Shown here one piece after another: positions 1 through 8,944 of a stretch of 64,000 nt of DNA (positions are counted from its first letter, which is position 1; every line of letters starts with the position of its first letter). The translations under genes and the position numbers were made by a program. Source of the DNA: Actinomycetota bacterium. GTDB taxonomy: Bacteria; Actinomycetota; Actinomycetes; S36-B12; CAIYMF01. The notes beneath the pieces are model-generated. The model was not told the origin of the DNA. It did not search any database and saw nothing but the letters and a program-made list of their open reading frames with translations. The DNA is taken from the NCBI GenBank assembly GCA_020161245.1, contig JAIUOK010000008.1, forward strand, positions 1 to 64,000, in the 5' to 3' direction.

Positions 1-2
1 CC

Positions 3-554
3 GACGACTGCGCCCAGCGCATCGTCCGGGCGTTCACGGAGTCGCCGTGGTCGCGCATCCCGTGGTCGATCCGCCGCTGCGCGAAGGAGGTCCCGCCTGT
101 CCGAGCGGCCCCGGCCTACCGGCTCCGTTCGGCCGACGCGCCGCCTGCCGCCGGCACAGGCACGCGCGCCCAGCGGTCCGCCGCCACAACCGCCGCTGAC
201 ACGGTGGCCGACCTGATCGACCGATGGATCCAGACCTACGAGGACTCGGGTGTGGGCTTGCGCGGCGGCCGGTGGACGTCGACGTGGGAGGACACCGTGG
301 ACTTCCGCCTGGACGCCTACCGCCTGGTGCGCGACCTCGCCGTGTCGGGCGCGGCGAGCTGGGACCGCGATGCCGGGAAGGTCGTCGTCGACCTGCGTCT
401 CACGGCGACCTCCGCATCCGGAGCCGCCGTCGCGGATGCACCGACCTCCGGCCGGCTCCGCGGCGCGTGGGACACTCGCGCCGCCGGCGCGACCGCGACA
501 CTGCGCGGCACCCTGGGCGGCGACCCGGTAGTTGTCAGGCTGCCAGCACCGTAG
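3..554 (+). CDS. alpha/beta-hydrolase, C-terminal fragment (TAP-like S33 family)
   Basis: The reading frame is open from the left edge of the window to a TAG at 552-554, so the real start lies outside. The visible 183 residues begin with a segment (DDCAQRIVRAFTESP, then a conserved-looking Cys in RRCAKEVP) resembling the C-terminal cap of secreted tripeptidyl-aminopeptidase-like alpha/beta-hydrolases, which end in a 'C..iv..F...P' pattern. The last ~110 residues form an unrelated-looking beta-rich tail. No catalytic residue is visible because the hydrolase core is missing. It converges with the phosphatase gene 40 bases away. Family assignment is tentative. Confidence 0.55.
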   Translation, partial: DDCAQRIVRAFTESPWSRIPWSIRRCAKEVPPVRAAPAYRLRSADAPPAAGTGTRAQRSAATTAADTVADLIDRWIQTYEDSGVGLRGGRWTSTWEDTVDFRLDAYRLVRDLAVSGAASWDRDAGKVVVDLRLTATSASGAAVADAPTSGRLRGAWDTRAAGATATLRGTLGGDPVVVRLPAP

Positions 555-593
555 ACCCGACGCCGATTCAGTCGCGGGCTGCCGGTGAGGCGA

Positions 594-2762
594 TCATGCA
601 CCCGCGGGGGCGACCGGCGATCTGCCGTCGTGCTGCAGTCCCATCGACGGCGCGGACATGGCGACCGGCGGCACCGGGGCGACGGGCGGCGGGCTCACGC
701 GCACGACCATCACCGCGACGTCGTCCGGATGGCCCTGCGGACGGGACGCGACGGCGGCATCGGCGACTGCGTCGAGGTCGGCGCCCGCGAGCACGGAGTC
801 GGCGACCAGCGACCGGAGCCGCCCGAGCCGCTCGTCGATATCGCCGGCGCGGTCCTCGACGACGCCGTCGGTGTAGAGCACGAGGACGCTGCCCGGGGCG
901 AGCGTGCGGCTCTCCTCCGGGTGCCGGTCCGCCCCCGCTCCGAGCGGTGGGCTGAGCGCTGCGTCGAGCAGCGACGACGTGCCGTCGGGCCCTACGACGA
1001 CAGGCGGGAGGTGGCCCGCGCGCGCGACCACGACGGTGCCCGCGCCCGGGTCGACGAGCAGGCAGCAGACCGTCGCGAAGGAGCGGTCCTGCTCGCCGGC
1101 GAGCACCCGCTCGAGCCCGCAGAGGACCGACGACGGCGACGGGTCGCGGTCGACGAGCACGCGCACCGACTGGCGCAGCACACCCATCGCCGTCGCCGCC
1201 CGCACGCCCTTGCCGACGACGTCGCCGACCAGCAGCACCACGCGGCCGTCGGGCAGGGCGACGGCGTCGTACCAGTCCCCGCCGACGCTGGCGCCGCTGT
1301 CGCCGGCGAGGTAGCGGGCCGTCACGTCGACGCCGGGGGCGGAGGGCAGCTCCGCCGGGAGCAGCGCGCGCTGCAGCACCTCGGCGGTGTCGAGAGCATG
1401 CGCGTACTGCAGGGCGCGGGCGAGCGCCGGGCCCGCCTGGGCGGCGACCGCACTGACGACCGACCGGTCCTGCGGGGTCCACGGCGACTCGTCGTCGCTG
1501 CCGACGAAGGCCACACCGGTGCGCTCGGATCCGGCGGTGAGCGGGATCGCTGCCAGCCGTCCGCCGCGGCGCGACGGGTCGATGTCCTGCAGGTACTGGA
1601 ACGCCGCCTCGAGCTCGGCTCGCCCCGCGAGGTAGAGCGGCTCGTCGCGCAGCGCTGCCTCGTGGATCCCGGCCCCGCGCGCGTTGAGCTGCCGTTCCAC
1701 GACGTCGAGCGGCACGTCGTCGTAGCCGGCGGCGACGACGACCTTAAGACCCCCGTCCGGCCGCTGCACGGCGACCACCCCGCGCGTGCTACCCGTGAGG
1801 CGTGCGAGAGCACGGACGACGACCTCGCCCACCTCGTCCGGCGTGGTCGCCCGGCTGAGCCTCACGGCGCTGCCCATGAGCGACGACGTCACCGAGCTGG
1901 TGCGCTCGAGCTGGCCCTCGCGCCGGGAGAGCTCGGCGTCGGAGTACTCCTCGGCCCGGCGCAGCTCGTGGGCGAGGTGGAGCACCCCGCCGATCGCGAG
2001 CACCCCGAACGTGGCGGCTCGCATGCACAGCGAGGCCCACCAGATGGCGTCGAAGCGCTGGCTGGGCACCGAGCCGACCAGGATGGACGCGCTGGCGAAC
2101 AGCATCGCGACGCCGAACCAGCTGTCGAGGGCCGTCGCGGCGGGGCTCTGGGTGCGGAACCAGGCCGCGGCGACGAGGAGCCCCACGAGACCCACCGCGA
2201 GGTTGGTGCGCAGCTGCAGGGTCGAGTACGTGCCGCCCGGGCCGAGCAGCTCCGGCATCGGCAGCGCCGACACGGCGATGAGCAGGGCGAGTGCCGAGCC
2301 GACCCAGGCGAAGACGGTGGCCGACCTGCGCGACGACCGGGCCAGCGCACCGATCCCGGCGGCGAACAGCGCGCCGTTGAAGACCACGAAGAGCACGGAC
2401 GACGCCTGGTCGCCCGTGCCCAGGGGCCCGCGGGTGGGGAACACGGCCGGGTGCGAGATGTAGTGGAGCATCGCGGCCACGACCGACACCGTGATCCCCG
2501 CGCTGGCCCAAGCGAGCCTCGGGTCTGCCACGACCCGTGCCCGCACGCGGTACACGATGAGGCCGACGACCCCGAGCACGATCCACGAGGTCATGAGGAC
2601 GACGCGCATCTCCGCGGACGGGAGCGCCTGCGCGCTGAGGAACGACACCACGACGACGGTGGCCACGACCGCCACCGAGATGACCGCGAGCAGGCTGAAG
2701 CGGCCGCGCGGCCGCTCCGCGCGCGGGTCGACGCCGAACGGCTCGGCCAAGCGCTCCGGCAT
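594..2762 (-). CDS. membrane-bound GAF-PP2C (SpoIIE/RsbU-type) serine phosphatase
   Basis: A 722-residue protein. Residues ~20-260 contain about eight hydrophobic membrane segments, ~290-440 look like a GAF sensor domain, and ~470-700 are a PP2C/SpoIIE phosphatase domain with the metal motifs GGDWYD and VGDVVGKG, then ARAGHLPP and VLYTDGVVE. RsbU-type enzymes dephosphorylate a STAS anti-anti-sigma factor. The STAS and HATPase kinase genes lie directly upstream on the same strand (25-base gap), so the three form one partner-switching operon. Signal and target sigma factor are unknown; no sigma gene is in the window. Confidence 0.9.
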   Translation of the reverse strand: MPERLAEPFGVDPRAERPRGRFSLLAVISVAVVATVVVVSFLSAQALPSAEMRVVLMTSWIVLGVVGLIVYRVRARVVADPRLAWASAGITVSVVAAMLHYISHPAVFPTRGPLGTGDQASSVLFVVFNGALFAAGIGALARSSRRSATVFAWVGSALALLIAVSALPMPELLGPGGTYSTLQLRTNLAVGLVGLLVAAAWFRTQSPAATALDSWFGVAMLFASASILVGSVPSQRFDAIWWASLCMRAATFGVLAIGGVLHLAHELRRAEEYSDAELSRREGQLERTSSVTSSLMGSAVRLSRATTPDEVGEVVVRALARLTGSTRGVVAVQRPDGGLKVVVAAGYDDVPLDVVERQLNARGAGIHEAALRDEPLYLAGRAELEAAFQYLQDIDPSRRGGRLAAIPLTAGSERTGVAFVGSDDESPWTPQDRSVVSAVAAQAGPALARALQYAHALDTAEVLQRALLPAELPSAPGVDVTARYLAGDSGASVGGDWYDAVALPDGRVVLLVGDVVGKGVRAATAMGVLRQSVRVLVDRDPSPSSVLCGLERVLAGEQDRSFATVCCLLVDPGAGTVVVARAGHLPPVVVGPDGTSSLLDAALSPPLGAGADRHPEESRTLAPGSVLVLYTDGVVEDRAGDIDERLGRLRSLVADSVLAGADLDAVADAAVASRPQGHPDDVAVMVVRVSPPPVAPVPPVAMSAPSMGLQHDGRSPVAPAGA

Positions 2763-2787
2763 CAGCGGCCGCCGCAGAGCTGGAAGC

Positions 2788-3243
2788 TCACGAGACCCGC
2801 TCCCCGCGTCCTGCAGCGCCGTCGTCCGGGGCGATCGTGGCCGGGGTTGGGCGGCCCGTCCTCACGATGTCGATCTCGAACCACACCGTCTTGCCGTCGG
2901 CGTGCAGGTCGACACCGGTGCGGTCGGACTGGTCCTGCACGAGCGCGACGCCGCGGCCGGTGGTGGCGGTGAGGCTGTACGAGCGGCGACGCGGCAGGCT
3001 GCGGCTGAGGTCGCGCACCTCGATGCGGACCGAGTCGGCGCGGCGGGCGACGACGACCGTGAACGTCGAGCGGCCGTGCAGCACCGCGTTGCTCGCGAGC
3101 TCGCTGGTGAGCAGCACCGAGGTGTCGACCAGCGACGGCGGCACCGGAGGATCGAGGCGCCGCAGGCGGTCGGCCACGAACAGCCGCGCCTCCCGCACGC
3201 TGGCCGGGTCCGGGTCGAGCGTGAGCGACCACGACGACGTCAT
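2788..3243 (-). CDS. anti-sigma factor kinase (RsbW-like HATPase_c)
   Basis: A 151-residue histidine-kinase-type ATPase domain with an N-box (ELASNAVLHG) and a G-box (TGRGVALV). Proteins of this size without a kinase dimerisation domain bind a sigma factor or phosphorylate a STAS partner. The chosen ATG overlaps the TGA of the upstream STAS gene by four bases (ATGA), indicating translational coupling. A longer upstream extension of the frame is only a shadow of the STAS gene. Confidence 0.85.
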   Translation of the reverse strand: MTSSWSLTLDPDPASVREARLFVADRLRRLDPPVPPSLVDTSVLLTSELASNAVLHGRSTFTVVVARRADSVRIEVRDLSRSLPRRRSYSLTATTGRGVALVQDQSDRTGVDLHADGKTVWFEIDIVRTGRPTPATIAPDDGAAGRGERVS

Positions 3244-3617
3244 GCCGGGTCGCCCTCCAGCGGGATGACGGAGTCCAGGCGCGACATGCGCAGCGCCGAG
3301 ATCACCGGGGGCTGCGCGTTGCGAAGCGCGAGCCGGCGTCCCAGCGGCTTGAGCCGCTGCTGCGCGGTGAGCAGCACCGCGAACCCGGACGAATCCATGA
3401 ACGGGACGTCCGCGACGTCGAGCACCAGGTCGCCCTGGGTCGCGTCGACATGCTCGAGGATGCGCTCGCGCAGCCGTGGCGCGGTCGCGATGTCGATGTC
3501 GCCGGCCACCGCCAGCACGTCGGCCGAGGCGGCCGGCAGGTCCGGGAGCCCGAGGGATCCGGAGGGTGCGGTCGACGTCGGAACAGGCCGGACGGCGTCC
3601 CGCTGATCGGAGCCCAC
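3240..3617 (-). CDS. anti-sigma factor antagonist, STAS domain (RsbV-like)
   Basis: A 125-residue STAS protein. The motif DVPFMDSSGFAVLL carries the conserved DSS site whose serine is phosphorylated in this family. I chose the GTG at 3617 because a strong GAGGGGAGA ribosome site precedes it. The ATG further upstream lies in a dispersed hairpin repeat and would add a repeat-encoded N-terminus. It is the first gene of the STAS-HATPase-PP2C operon and is the expected substrate of both partners. Confidence 0.85.
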   Translation of the reverse strand: MGSDQRDAVRPVPTSTAPSGSLGLPDLPAASADVLAVAGDIDIATAPRLRERILEHVDATQGDLVLDVADVPFMDSSGFAVLLTAQQRLKPLGRRLALRNAQPPVISALRMSRLDSVIPLEGDPA

Positions 3618-3683
3618 GCGGAACTCTCCCCTCTGCCGGGGCGGGTTGTTCCACCGTGGAAGGGTTCCCAAACATCGGGCACC

Positions 3684-3743
3684 TGCCCGCTTCGGATGGG
3701 TGTCGCGTCGGTCGAGCGACGCCTCACCCATCCAGAGCGGGTA
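3684..3743. repeat. dispersed hairpin repeat, copy 1
   Basis: Imperfect inverted repeat with outer arms CCCGCTTCGGATGGGTG and CACCCATCCAGAGCGGG and inner arms CGTCG/CGACG. The histidine kinase stop codon (TCA at 3724-3726 on this strand) lies inside it, so the last residues (ALDG) of the kinase are repeat-encoded. Probably a transcription terminator or REP-like element. Four more copies occur at 6072, 15071, 16087 and 53206. Confidence 0.8.
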
Positions 3744-5271
3744 CGAGCGGCTCGACGCGGGCCCCTGGCGGCGTCGGCTCGTCAGAAGCCCGCAGCGCCG
3801 TGGGCAGCTCGACGGTGAAGGCGCAGCCGCGTCCGGGCGCGGTCTGGAGCCGCACCGAGCCGCCGTGGGCCTCGACGAGCGAGCGCACGATGGCGAGCCC
3901 GAGGCCGCTGCCCGCGACCGCGCGCGAGCGGCCGGAATCGGGCCGGTAGAACCTCTCGAAGACCTGGGCGGCGACCTCGGGCGTCATGCCCTGGCCGTCG
4001 TCGACGACGTCGAGCCGCACGCTCGACACCAGCCGCTGCACGTGGACGCGGACGTGCGTGCCGTCGGGCGTGTGCAGCAGCGCGTTGCGCACGAGGTTGG
4101 CGACTACGCGGCGCAGGGCCTCGTCGTCGCCCACGACGTCGCTGCCCGGAGCCGCCTCGACGCGGACGTCGTGCCCCTCGGCCGTCGCGGCGAGCGACTC
4201 GACGACGTCGACGACGAGCGCACCGAGGTCGACCGGCGCCCGCCGCAGCTCCGGGTGCTGGTCCAGACGGGCGAGGAGCAGCAGGTCCTCCACCAGCACG
4301 CCCATGCGCGCCGCATCGGCCTCGATGCGGGCGAGCGCTGCGAGCGCCTCGTCGGACGCCGGTATCGCGCCCTGGCGGAACAGCTCCGCCCAGGCGCGGA
4401 TCGAGGTCAGCGGGGTGCGCAGCTCATGGCTGGCATCGGCGAGGAACTGGCGCAGCCTCCGCTCGCTGGCGTCGCGCTCGCCCAGCGCGCCCGCGACGGC
4501 GTCGACCATGCCGTTGAAGGTGCGGGCGAGGCTGCCGACCTCGGTGGCGTCCTCGGCATGTGGTGCACGTGCGTCGAGGTCGCCGGCGGCGATGCGCTCT
4601 GCCGCATCCTCGACGTCGTCGAGCGGACGGAGGCCGACACGGACGAGCAAGGTGCCGAACCCGATGAGACCGAGGACGACCAGGACGCTCACACCGGCGT
4701 CGACGAGCGCGACCTGGCGGACCGTGGCGTTCACGTCCGACAGCGACTTGGCCACGACCATGATCTGCGTCTGGCCGCTGCCCGCCGGCGGCACCACGAT
4801 GCGGGCCCGGTAGGCCTCCGTGTCGCCGGACTCGTCGGCGAGCCAGATAACGTCGGTCGGCAGGGTTCCGCCCGCCGCGATGGTGGCGCTGATGCCCGAG
4901 AGGTCGGGGGCCGCGATGCCCTGCAGCGCCGGGCCGCTCACGCTGTCGGCGACGGCGCCCGTCGTCGGGTCGAGACGGGCGAAGTAGCGGTTGTCGAGGA
5001 ACTGCTGGCTGGGGGTGCCGCTGGGGGCGGGGACATGCGACGGCGTCTGCGCGGCCGTCCCCGACGTCGAGGTGCTGGCCGTCGACGACTGCGGCGGCCG
5101 GGCGCCCCCGTCCGGGCCGAGCGGCACGGCTGCGAGCGAGGAGTCGACCTGGTCGAGCAGGTAGCTGCGCAGAGCGACAACGGCCACAACGTTGACGACG
5201 ACGAGCCCGATCACCGCGGTCACGACGGCCGCCGCCACGAGGCGGAACCGCAGCGACCGCGCGCGCCTCAT
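3724..5271 (-). CDS. two-component sensor histidine kinase
   Basis: A 515-residue kinase. TM1 is ~11-33, an extracytoplasmic Ser/Thr/Pro-rich sensor region spans ~35-185, and TM2 is ~188-210. A HAMP domain follows (~211-265), then HisKA with phospho-accepting H282 in DASHELRTPLTSI, and HATPase_c with the G-box GSGLGLAIV. It resembles the MprB/TcrY group of actinobacterial kinases. The ATG overlaps the response-regulator stop by four bases. The stop codon lies inside a hairpin repeat. The signal is unknown. Confidence 0.92.
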   Translation of the reverse strand: MRRARSLRFRLVAAAVVTAVIGLVVVNVVAVVALRSYLLDQVDSSLAAVPLGPDGGARPPQSSTASTSTSGTAAQTPSHVPAPSGTPSQQFLDNRYFARLDPTTGAVADSVSGPALQGIAAPDLSGISATIAAGGTLPTDVIWLADESGDTEAYRARIVVPPAGSGQTQIMVVAKSLSDVNATVRQVALVDAGVSVLVVLGLIGFGTLLVRVGLRPLDDVEDAAERIAAGDLDARAPHAEDATEVGSLARTFNGMVDAVAGALGERDASERRLRQFLADASHELRTPLTSIRAWAELFRQGAIPASDEALAALARIEADAARMGVLVEDLLLLARLDQHPELRRAPVDLGALVVDVVESLAATAEGHDVRVEAAPGSDVVGDDEALRRVVANLVRNALLHTPDGTHVRVHVQRLVSSVRLDVVDDGQGMTPEVAAQVFERFYRPDSGRSRAVAGSGLGLAIVRSLVEAHGGSVRLQTAPGRGCAFTVELPTALRASDEPTPPGARVEPLVPALDG

Positions 5272-6011
5272 CGGCTGTCCGCGCGCAGGACGTAGCCGAA
5301 CCCGCGCACAGTCTGGATGAGGCGGGGGCCGGTCGTATCGAGCTTCTTGCGCAGGGTGCTGACGAAGGTCTCGACGACGTTGCCGCTGCCGTTGAAGTCG
5401 TAGTGCCAGACGTGGTCGAGGATCTGCTCCTTCGACATCACGCGCTCGGGGTTGGCCAGCAGGAAGCGCAGCAGCGTGTACTCGGTGGGGCTCAGGTCGA
5501 CCGGGCTGCCGGCGCGGGTGACGAGGTGCTTCTCGTCGTCGAGCTCGAGGTCCTGGTAGCGCAGCACCGCGCCCTGCGGCTCGGCCGTGCGGCCGCGCTC
5601 GCGGCGCAGCAGCACCGCGCGGACGCGTGCCACGACCTCCTCGAGGCTGAACGGCTTGGTGACGTAGTCGTCGGCGCCGACACCGAACCCGCGGATGCGG
5701 TCGCCGACCTCGTCGCGAGCGGACAGGAAGATGACGCCGGCGTCGTGGCCGGACATCACGAGCTCCCGGCAGACGTCGTAGCCGGTCATGTCGGGGAGCA
5801 TGACGTCGAGCAGCAGGAGGTCGGGCGACCACTCCCGGGCGCCCTCGAGCGCCGCCCGCCCGTCGTGCGCCGCACGCGCGTCGTAGCCGACGTGGCGCAG
5901 GCTGGTGGTGAGGGCCTCGGCGATGTGGATCTCGTCGTCGACGACGAGCACGCGCTGGCGAACCCCGTCGTCGACCCGGGCACCGGCGTAGGACCCCTGC
6001 ACGCTCGTCAT
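5268..6011 (-). CDS. two-component response regulator, OmpR/PhoB family
   Basis: About 247 residues. An N-terminal receiver domain has the acidic pocket VVDDE, phospho-acceptor Asp in LLLLDVMLPD and the conserved Lys in VTKPFS. A C-terminal winged-helix DNA-binding domain (LSPTEYTLLRFLLANP ... RGFGYVLR) follows. It is the partner of the kinase whose ATG overlaps its stop codon. The start is uncertain: ATG at 6011 (chosen) or 6032, neither with a strong ribosome site. Targets cannot be inferred. Confidence 0.92.
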   Translation of the reverse strand: MTSVQGSYAGARVDDGVRQRVLVVDDEIHIAEALTTSLRHVGYDARAAHDGRAALEGAREWSPDLLLLDVMLPDMTGYDVCRELVMSGHDAGVIFLSARDEVGDRIRGFGVGADDYVTKPFSLEEVVARVRAVLLRRERGRTAEPQGAVLRYQDLELDDEKHLVTRAGSPVDLSPTEYTLLRFLLANPERVMSKEQILDHVWHYDFNGSGNVVETFVSTLRKKLDTTGPRLIQTVRGFGYVLRADSR

Positions 6012-6071
6012 GGCTCGAGCGTGCTCGGCCAACCTGTGGGTTGCCTGTGCGCCCGCTGACGGCCCCCTGCA

Positions 6072-6130
6072 TACCCGCTCTGGATGGGCGAGCGACGCCT
6101 TTAGCCGTCGCTCACCCCTCCAGTGCGGGT
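6072..6130. repeat. dispersed hairpin repeat, copy 2
   Basis: TACCCGCTCTGGATGGGCGAGCGACG and its near-complement CGTCGCTCACCCCTCCAGTGCGGGT form a stem with ~24-base arms. It sits directly downstream of the pobA stop codon (TAA, read on the minus strand at 6132-6134) and upstream of the response-regulator gene. Confidence 0.8.
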
Positions 6131-6131
6131 T

Positions 6132-7319
6132 TTACGGCCAGGGGAGGACGGCGCCGGTGTAGTTCTCGGCGAGGTAGCGCATCGACGTCGGGCTGCTGGT
6201 GACGTTGTGCAGCTGGGTGAGCTGCATCTGGAGCAGGAAGTCGCGGTCCGGGTCGTCGGCCGCAGGCACGTGCAGCATCGACGTCATCCACCACGAGAAG
6301 TGGGTCGACTGCCAGACCCGCTCGAGGGCGTCGTCGGAGTAGCGGTCGATCAGGTCGTCGCTGCCGTCGTTGATCTTCGACGCGAGCGCGAGGCCGAGCC
6401 GCTTGACGTCGGCGATCGCGAGGTTGAGCCCCTTGGCGCCGGTGGGCGGCACGATGTGCGAGGCGTCGCCGGCCAGGAACAGCCGTCCCCAGCGCATCGG
6501 GGCGCTGACGAAGCTGCGCATCGGCGTGATCGACTTCTCCAGGGTCGGCCCGCTCGCGAGCGACCAGCCGTCGAGCGCCATCCGGGTCGACAGCCCGTCC
6601 CAGATGCGGTCGTCGGACCAGTTCGCGATGTCGTCGTCGGGCGCCACCTGCAGGTAGAGGCGGCTCACCTTCTCCGAGCGCATCGAGTGCATCGCGAAAC
6701 CGTCAGGGTGCAGGGCGTAGATCAGCTCGTCGGTCGACGGCGCCACCTCGGCCAGGATCCCGAGCCACGCATAGGGGTAGATGCGCTGGCGCACCGAGCG
6801 GATGGACGCCGGGATGGTCTCCCGGGATACGCCGTGGAACCCGTCGCAGCCGGCGACGTAGTCGGCCTCGATCACCTGCGCGTTGCCGTCGGCGTCGACG
6901 AAGGTCACCTTCGGGCGGTCGGTGTCGGCGTCGACGATCGCGGTGTCCGAGACCTCCCAGAAGATCTGCTGGCCCGCCGCCTGCCGGATCTCGATCATGT
7001 CCTTGGTGATCTCGGTCTGGCCGTAGACCCAGACCGAGTGGCCGCACGACTCCACGAAGTCGATGCGGCGCCGCTCGCCGGGCCACTGCAGGTAGACGCC
7101 GTCGTGGCGCTGGCCCTCGCGGTGCAGCCGGTCGGCCACTCCGTACTCGGTGAGGACGTCGACGCCGCCGTGCTCGATGACGCCGGCGCGGATCCGTGCG
7201 AGGACGTACTCGCGCGAGCGGTTCTCGACGATCACGGACTCGATGCCGTGCTGCGCGAGGATCTGGGAGAGCAGGAGTCCGGACGGGCCGGAGCCGACGA
7301 TGGCGACCTGGGTTCGCAT
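6132..7319 (-). CDS. pobA: 4-hydroxybenzoate 3-monooxygenase
   Basis: A 395-residue FAD monooxygenase, the usual PobA length (~394). It has the FAD dinucleotide motif GSGPSG at residues ~9-14, RIRAGVIEHG near 43, the characteristic PYAWLGILAE segment and the flavin-binding GDASHIVPPTGAKGLN. Family knowledge: it converts 4-hydroxybenzoate to protocatechuate with NAD(P)H and O2. The product is the substrate of LigAB encoded divergently beyond the IclR gene. A TTCCATCGAACGGAA site 44 bases upstream of the start matches one in front of the lig operon, suggesting joint IclR control. Confidence 0.95.
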   Translation of the reverse strand: MRTQVAIVGSGPSGLLLSQILAQHGIESVIVENRSREYVLARIRAGVIEHGGVDVLTEYGVADRLHREGQRHDGVYLQWPGERRRIDFVESCGHSVWVYGQTEITKDMIEIRQAAGQQIFWEVSDTAIVDADTDRPKVTFVDADGNAQVIEADYVAGCDGFHGVSRETIPASIRSVRQRIYPYAWLGILAEVAPSTDELIYALHPDGFAMHSMRSEKVSRLYLQVAPDDDIANWSDDRIWDGLSTRMALDGWSLASGPTLEKSITPMRSFVSAPMRWGRLFLAGDASHIVPPTGAKGLNLAIADVKRLGLALASKINDGSDDLIDRYSDDALERVWQSTHFSWWMTSMLHVPAADDPDRDFLLQMQLTQLHNVTSSPTSMRYLAENYTGAVLPWP

Positions 7320-7362
7320 GCGCCGATCGTCCCGGCGGTAGTCAGCCGCCACCATCCCCCGT

Positions 7363-7377
7363 TTCCATCGAACGGAA
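7363..7377. promoter_or_regulatory. probable IclR operator upstream of pobA
   Basis: TTCCATCGAACGGAA, an inverted repeat TTCC-N7-GGAA. On the opposite strand at 8156-8170 the same 15-mer recurs with one base change. It lies between pobA and the IclR gene, so the IclR protein is the obvious candidate ligand. Confidence 0.65.
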
Positions 7378-7397
7378 GCCTTCCCAGCCACCACCTT

Positions 7398-8144
7398 CTA
7401 GAGGGCCATGCGGCGGGTGATGGACGCCGAGGCCACCTGGAGGGCGGGCACGAACTTGGCGAGGTCGCGGCGGACGGTGCTGGTGACGAGGCCGAGCGCC
7501 GCCACCACCTGCTCGTCGCGGTTGAGCACCGGGACGGCGATCGCGCAGGTACCCAGGCCCATCTCCTCGACCGTGCGCGCGTAGCCGTGCCGGCGCACCC
7601 CTGCGAGCTCGCGCAGCATCCGGCCGCGCTCGGTGATCGTGTAGCGGGTCAGCGGCCGCAGGTCGTCGAGGACCGCCTCGACGACGTCGCGGGGCGCCCA
7701 TGCCAGCAGCACCTTGCCGACGCCCGTGGAGTGCAGGGGAAGCGGCACTCCGGGCCTGCTCAGCACGGGCACAGACTGCTTGCCGCGGATGGACTCCACG
7801 TAGAGGGCGGTCGTGCCCTCGCGCACGGCGATCTGCACGTTCTCGCGCGTGGCCTCGTACACGTCCTGCATGGCCGGGAGCGACGCCTCGCGCAGCTCCC
7901 GCGCTACCGGCGCGAGCGTGCCCACCTTCCACAGCCGGCGCCCGACGACGTAGCGGCCGTCGAGGTCGCGCTCGAGGGCGTCCCACGCGACCAGCTCGCC
8001 GACGAGCCGGTGGGCGGTGCTCACCGGCAGGCCGGACGACGTCGCGATCTCGGTGAGCGTGAGCCGCGGATGCCGCTCGTCGAACGCCGCGAGGATCGAC
8101 AGCACGCGCGACGTCACCGACGGCCGGGCGTCGCGCTGCACCAT
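7398..8144 (-). CDS. IclR-family regulator (PobR/PcaR-like)
   Basis: A 248-residue IclR protein: N-terminal winged helix ([20 protein letters not shown]) and C-terminal effector domain with conserved stretches such as [11 protein letters not shown] and [10 protein letters not shown] chose the ATG at 8144 because GAGGAG lies six bases upstream. It is flanked by pobA (same strand) and the divergent lig operon. Members of this family (PcaR, PobR, PcaU) bind protocatechuate or 4-hydroxybenzoate, so control of both operons is likely. Its own promoter overlaps one of the two matching operators, implying autoregulation. Confidence 0.9.
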   Translation of the reverse strand: MVQRDARPSVTSRVLSILAAFDERHPRLTLTEIATSSGLPVSTAHRLVGELVAWDALERDLDGRYVVGRRLWKVGTLAPVARELREASLPAMQDVYEATRENVQIAVREGTTALYVESIRGKQSVPVLSRPGVPLPLHSTGVGKVLLAWAPRDVVEAVLDDLRPLTRYTITERGRMLRELAGVRRHGYARTVEEMGLGTCAIAVPVLNRDEQVVAALGLVTSTVRRDLAKFVPALQVASASITRRMAL

Positions 8145-8155
8145 CCTGCTCCTCA

Positions 8156-8170
8156 TTCCGTTGGATGGAA
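8156..8170. promoter_or_regulatory. probable IclR operator between pobR-like gene and lig operon
   Basis: TTCCGTTGGATGGAA; its complement TTCCATCCAACGGAA differs from the pobA-proximal site at one base. It lies in the 110-base divergent region, 12 bases upstream of the IclR start codon and ~85 bases upstream of the first lig gene. Confidence 0.65.
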
Positions 8171-8254
8171 CCAGACCGTACCCGATCGGGTCGCCGCGGG
8201 TGGAGGGTGGAGGCCCAGGCCCACGTCCCGACGCCGCTGATCCCAGGAGCCACG

Positions 8255-8944
8255 GTGCCCGTCGTCGTCCGCAACACCCCGCGCACCGACCTCGCGCTCG
8301 TCGATGCCCTCGCCGAGCTCGGGAGCGCGACGGTGCACGAGGCGCAGGGTCGCACGGGGCTGCTGCACCACCGGCTGCGGCCGATCTACCGGCCCGCCCG
8401 AATCGCCGGCAACGCGCTCACCTGCACCGTGGCCCCGGGCGACAACTGGACCATCCACGTCGCGGTCGAGCAGGCGCAGCCCGGCGACATCCTCGTCGTC
8501 ACGCCGACGAGCCCGTGCGACGACGGCTACCTCGGCGATCTGCTCGCCGAGAGCCTGCGCGCGCACGGCGTCCGCGGCCTGGTCATCGACGCCGGTGTGC
8601 GCGACGCCGCCACGCTGACCGACATGCAGTTCCCCGTCTGGGCCAAGGCGATCTGCGCGCAGGGCACCGTGAAGGAGACGCCGGGCGACTGCCAGGTGCC
8701 GATCGTGATCGCCGGCGTCGATGTGCGGCCCGGGGACGTGATCGTCGCCGACGACGACGGCGTCGTACGCGTGCGCCGCGAGGATGCGGCGGCGGTCCTG
8801 GAGAAGGCGCAGGCCCGCGAGGCCAACGAGGCCTCCAAGCGCGCCCGCCTCGCCGCCGGCGAGCTCGGGCTCGACATCTACTCGATGCGGGAGCGGCTGG
8901 CCGAGAAGGGCCTGCGCTACGTCGACTACGACGAGCAGCCGTGA
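8255..8944 (+). CDS. ligK: 4-carboxy-4-hydroxy-2-oxoadipate aldolase (RraA-like)
   Basis: A 229-residue RraA-fold protein, near the usual length of CHA/HMG aldolases. Signature segments are [32 protein letters not shown] and the metal/substrate loop [11 protein letters not shown]. Family reaction: metal-dependent cleavage of 4-carboxy-4-hydroxy-2-oxoadipate to pyruvate and oxaloacetate, the last step of protocatechuate 4,5-cleavage. GTG at 8255 follows AGGAG by six bases, so the longer upstream frame is not used. It is the first gene of the eight-gene lig operon; its TGA overlaps the next GTG. Confidence 0.92.
   Translation: MPVVVRNTPRTDLALVDALAELGSATVHEAQGRTGLLHHRLRPIYRPARIAGNALTCTVAPGDNWTIHVAVEQAQPGDILVVTPTSPCDDGYLGDLLAESLRAHGVRGLVIDAGVRDAATLTDMQFPVWAKAICAQGTVKETPGDCQVPIVIAGVDVRPGDVIVADDDGVVRVRREDAAAVLEKAQAREANEASKRARLAAGELGLDIYSMRERLAEKGLRYVDYDEQP

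Noticed and set aside
585..2972. 795-codon open frame on the plus strand opposite the phosphatase gene
   Set aside because: Arg/Gly-rich shadow of a well-supported gene with membrane, GAF and PP2C domains on the other strand; no domain and no ribosome site.
3724..6072. Apparent 782-residue fusion kinase
   Set aside because: The N-terminal 267 residues are an out-of-frame reading of the response regulator; the kinase begins at the ATG at 5271.
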